Assembly (NCBI GenBank): GCA_002383325.1
Contig: DFYJ01000073.1
Coordinates: 8,984 to 32,505, forward strand
Direction: 5' to 3'
Length of the DNA stretch: 23,522 bases
Source: Candidatus Aminicenantes bacterium UBA4085
Lineage (GTDB): Bacteria > Acidobacteriota > Aminicenantia > Aminicenantales > UBA4085
A program made the translations under genes and the position numbers. Shown here piece after piece: positions 23,423 to 23,522 of the stretch (positions are counted from its first letter, which is position 1; each line of letters begins with the position of its first letter). The notes under the pieces were generated by a model. It saw nothing but the letters and a program-made list of their open reading frames with translations, searched no databases and was not told the origin of the DNA.

Positions 23423-23522
23423 ATGCCCCTTACCCGCAAGCCGACCCTGTGTGTTGGTGCCTTGATCTTAATGGTCGGAGCAGCGCTGATAATCCCTGCC
23501 GCGTGCGCGTCGCGCACGGAGC
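23423..23522 (+). CDS. Lipoprotein, N-terminal fragment cut by the window edge
   Basis: Only 33 codons are visible. AGGAGGAG lies four bases before the ATG. The residues read MPLTRKPT followed by a hydrophobic stretch (about 10-26) and PAACAS, a plausible lipobox with Cys27. This is an exported lipoprotein of unknown function; nothing after the signal can be judged. It is divergent from the pentapeptide-repeat gene. Confidence 0.7.
   Translation, partial: MPLTRKPTLCVGALILMVGAALIIPAACASRTE

Overview
The window is a GC-rich (roughly 60-65% by eye) stretch of a Gram-negative, heterotrophic genome. It is dominated by secreted or lipid-anchored exo-glycosidases and also carries a TonB-dependent outer-membrane receptor. 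Signal peptides, lipoboxes, the receptor ending in Phe, a GxGYxYP-family protein, a DUF5128-type beta-propeller and a 'RELFVD'-type propeller would fit Acidobacteriota or the related Candidatus Aminicenantia. Bacteroidota or Planctomycetota cannot be excluded. This taxonomic guess rests on gene style and recall, not on a marker gene.

Layout, plus strand. A 5'-truncated GH78 alpha-L-rhamnosidase (3-2348), a GxGYxYP putative glycosidase (2360-4423) and a GH36 alpha-galactosidase (4523-6595) form a likely operon. A 317-base AT-richer gap with an extended -10 promoter follows, then a secreted six-bladed beta-propeller (6913-8082). A small cupin (8128-8499) faces the other way and shares a back-to-back promoter region with a second operon. 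That operon holds a GH29 alpha-L-fucosidase, a five-bladed-propeller glycosidase-like protein that starts directly on the fucosidase stop codon, and a SAM methyltransferase. Next come a GH97 lipoprotein with a retaining alpha-galactosidase-type active site, a second GH78 lipoprotein and a GH95 alpha-L-fucosidase or alpha-L-galactosidase.

Two palindromic repeat elements (12489-12627 and 14719-14811) bracket the GH97 gene. They share a fixed outer motif, GGGGTCAGGTC, followed by a heptamer written twice. The heptamer differs between the copies but pairs perfectly within each one. Both elements start exactly on the TAG stop codon of the gene upstream. This is the most unusual structure in the window.

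Layout, minus strand (right end). A pentapeptide-repeat protein (22739-23320), a two-helix membrane protein with a CPAC motif and a DUF2946-like RAPP tail (22369-22650), and a TonB-dependent receptor with a CxxC and several Met in its plug (20013-22292). The last two are probably expressed from a near-consensus promoter preceded by two helically phased 10-bp direct repeats. The start of a further lipoprotein lies at 23423 on the plus strand.

Together, the glycosidases could strip terminal rhamnose, fucose and galactose from a branched plant, algal or microbial heteropolysaccharide. No polysaccharide lyase, endo-enzyme or SusD-like protein is visible, so backbone cleavage and uptake must be encoded elsewhere, unless the receptor serves this locus. 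Its CxxC and Met content and its small partner hint instead at a metal or metallophore role.
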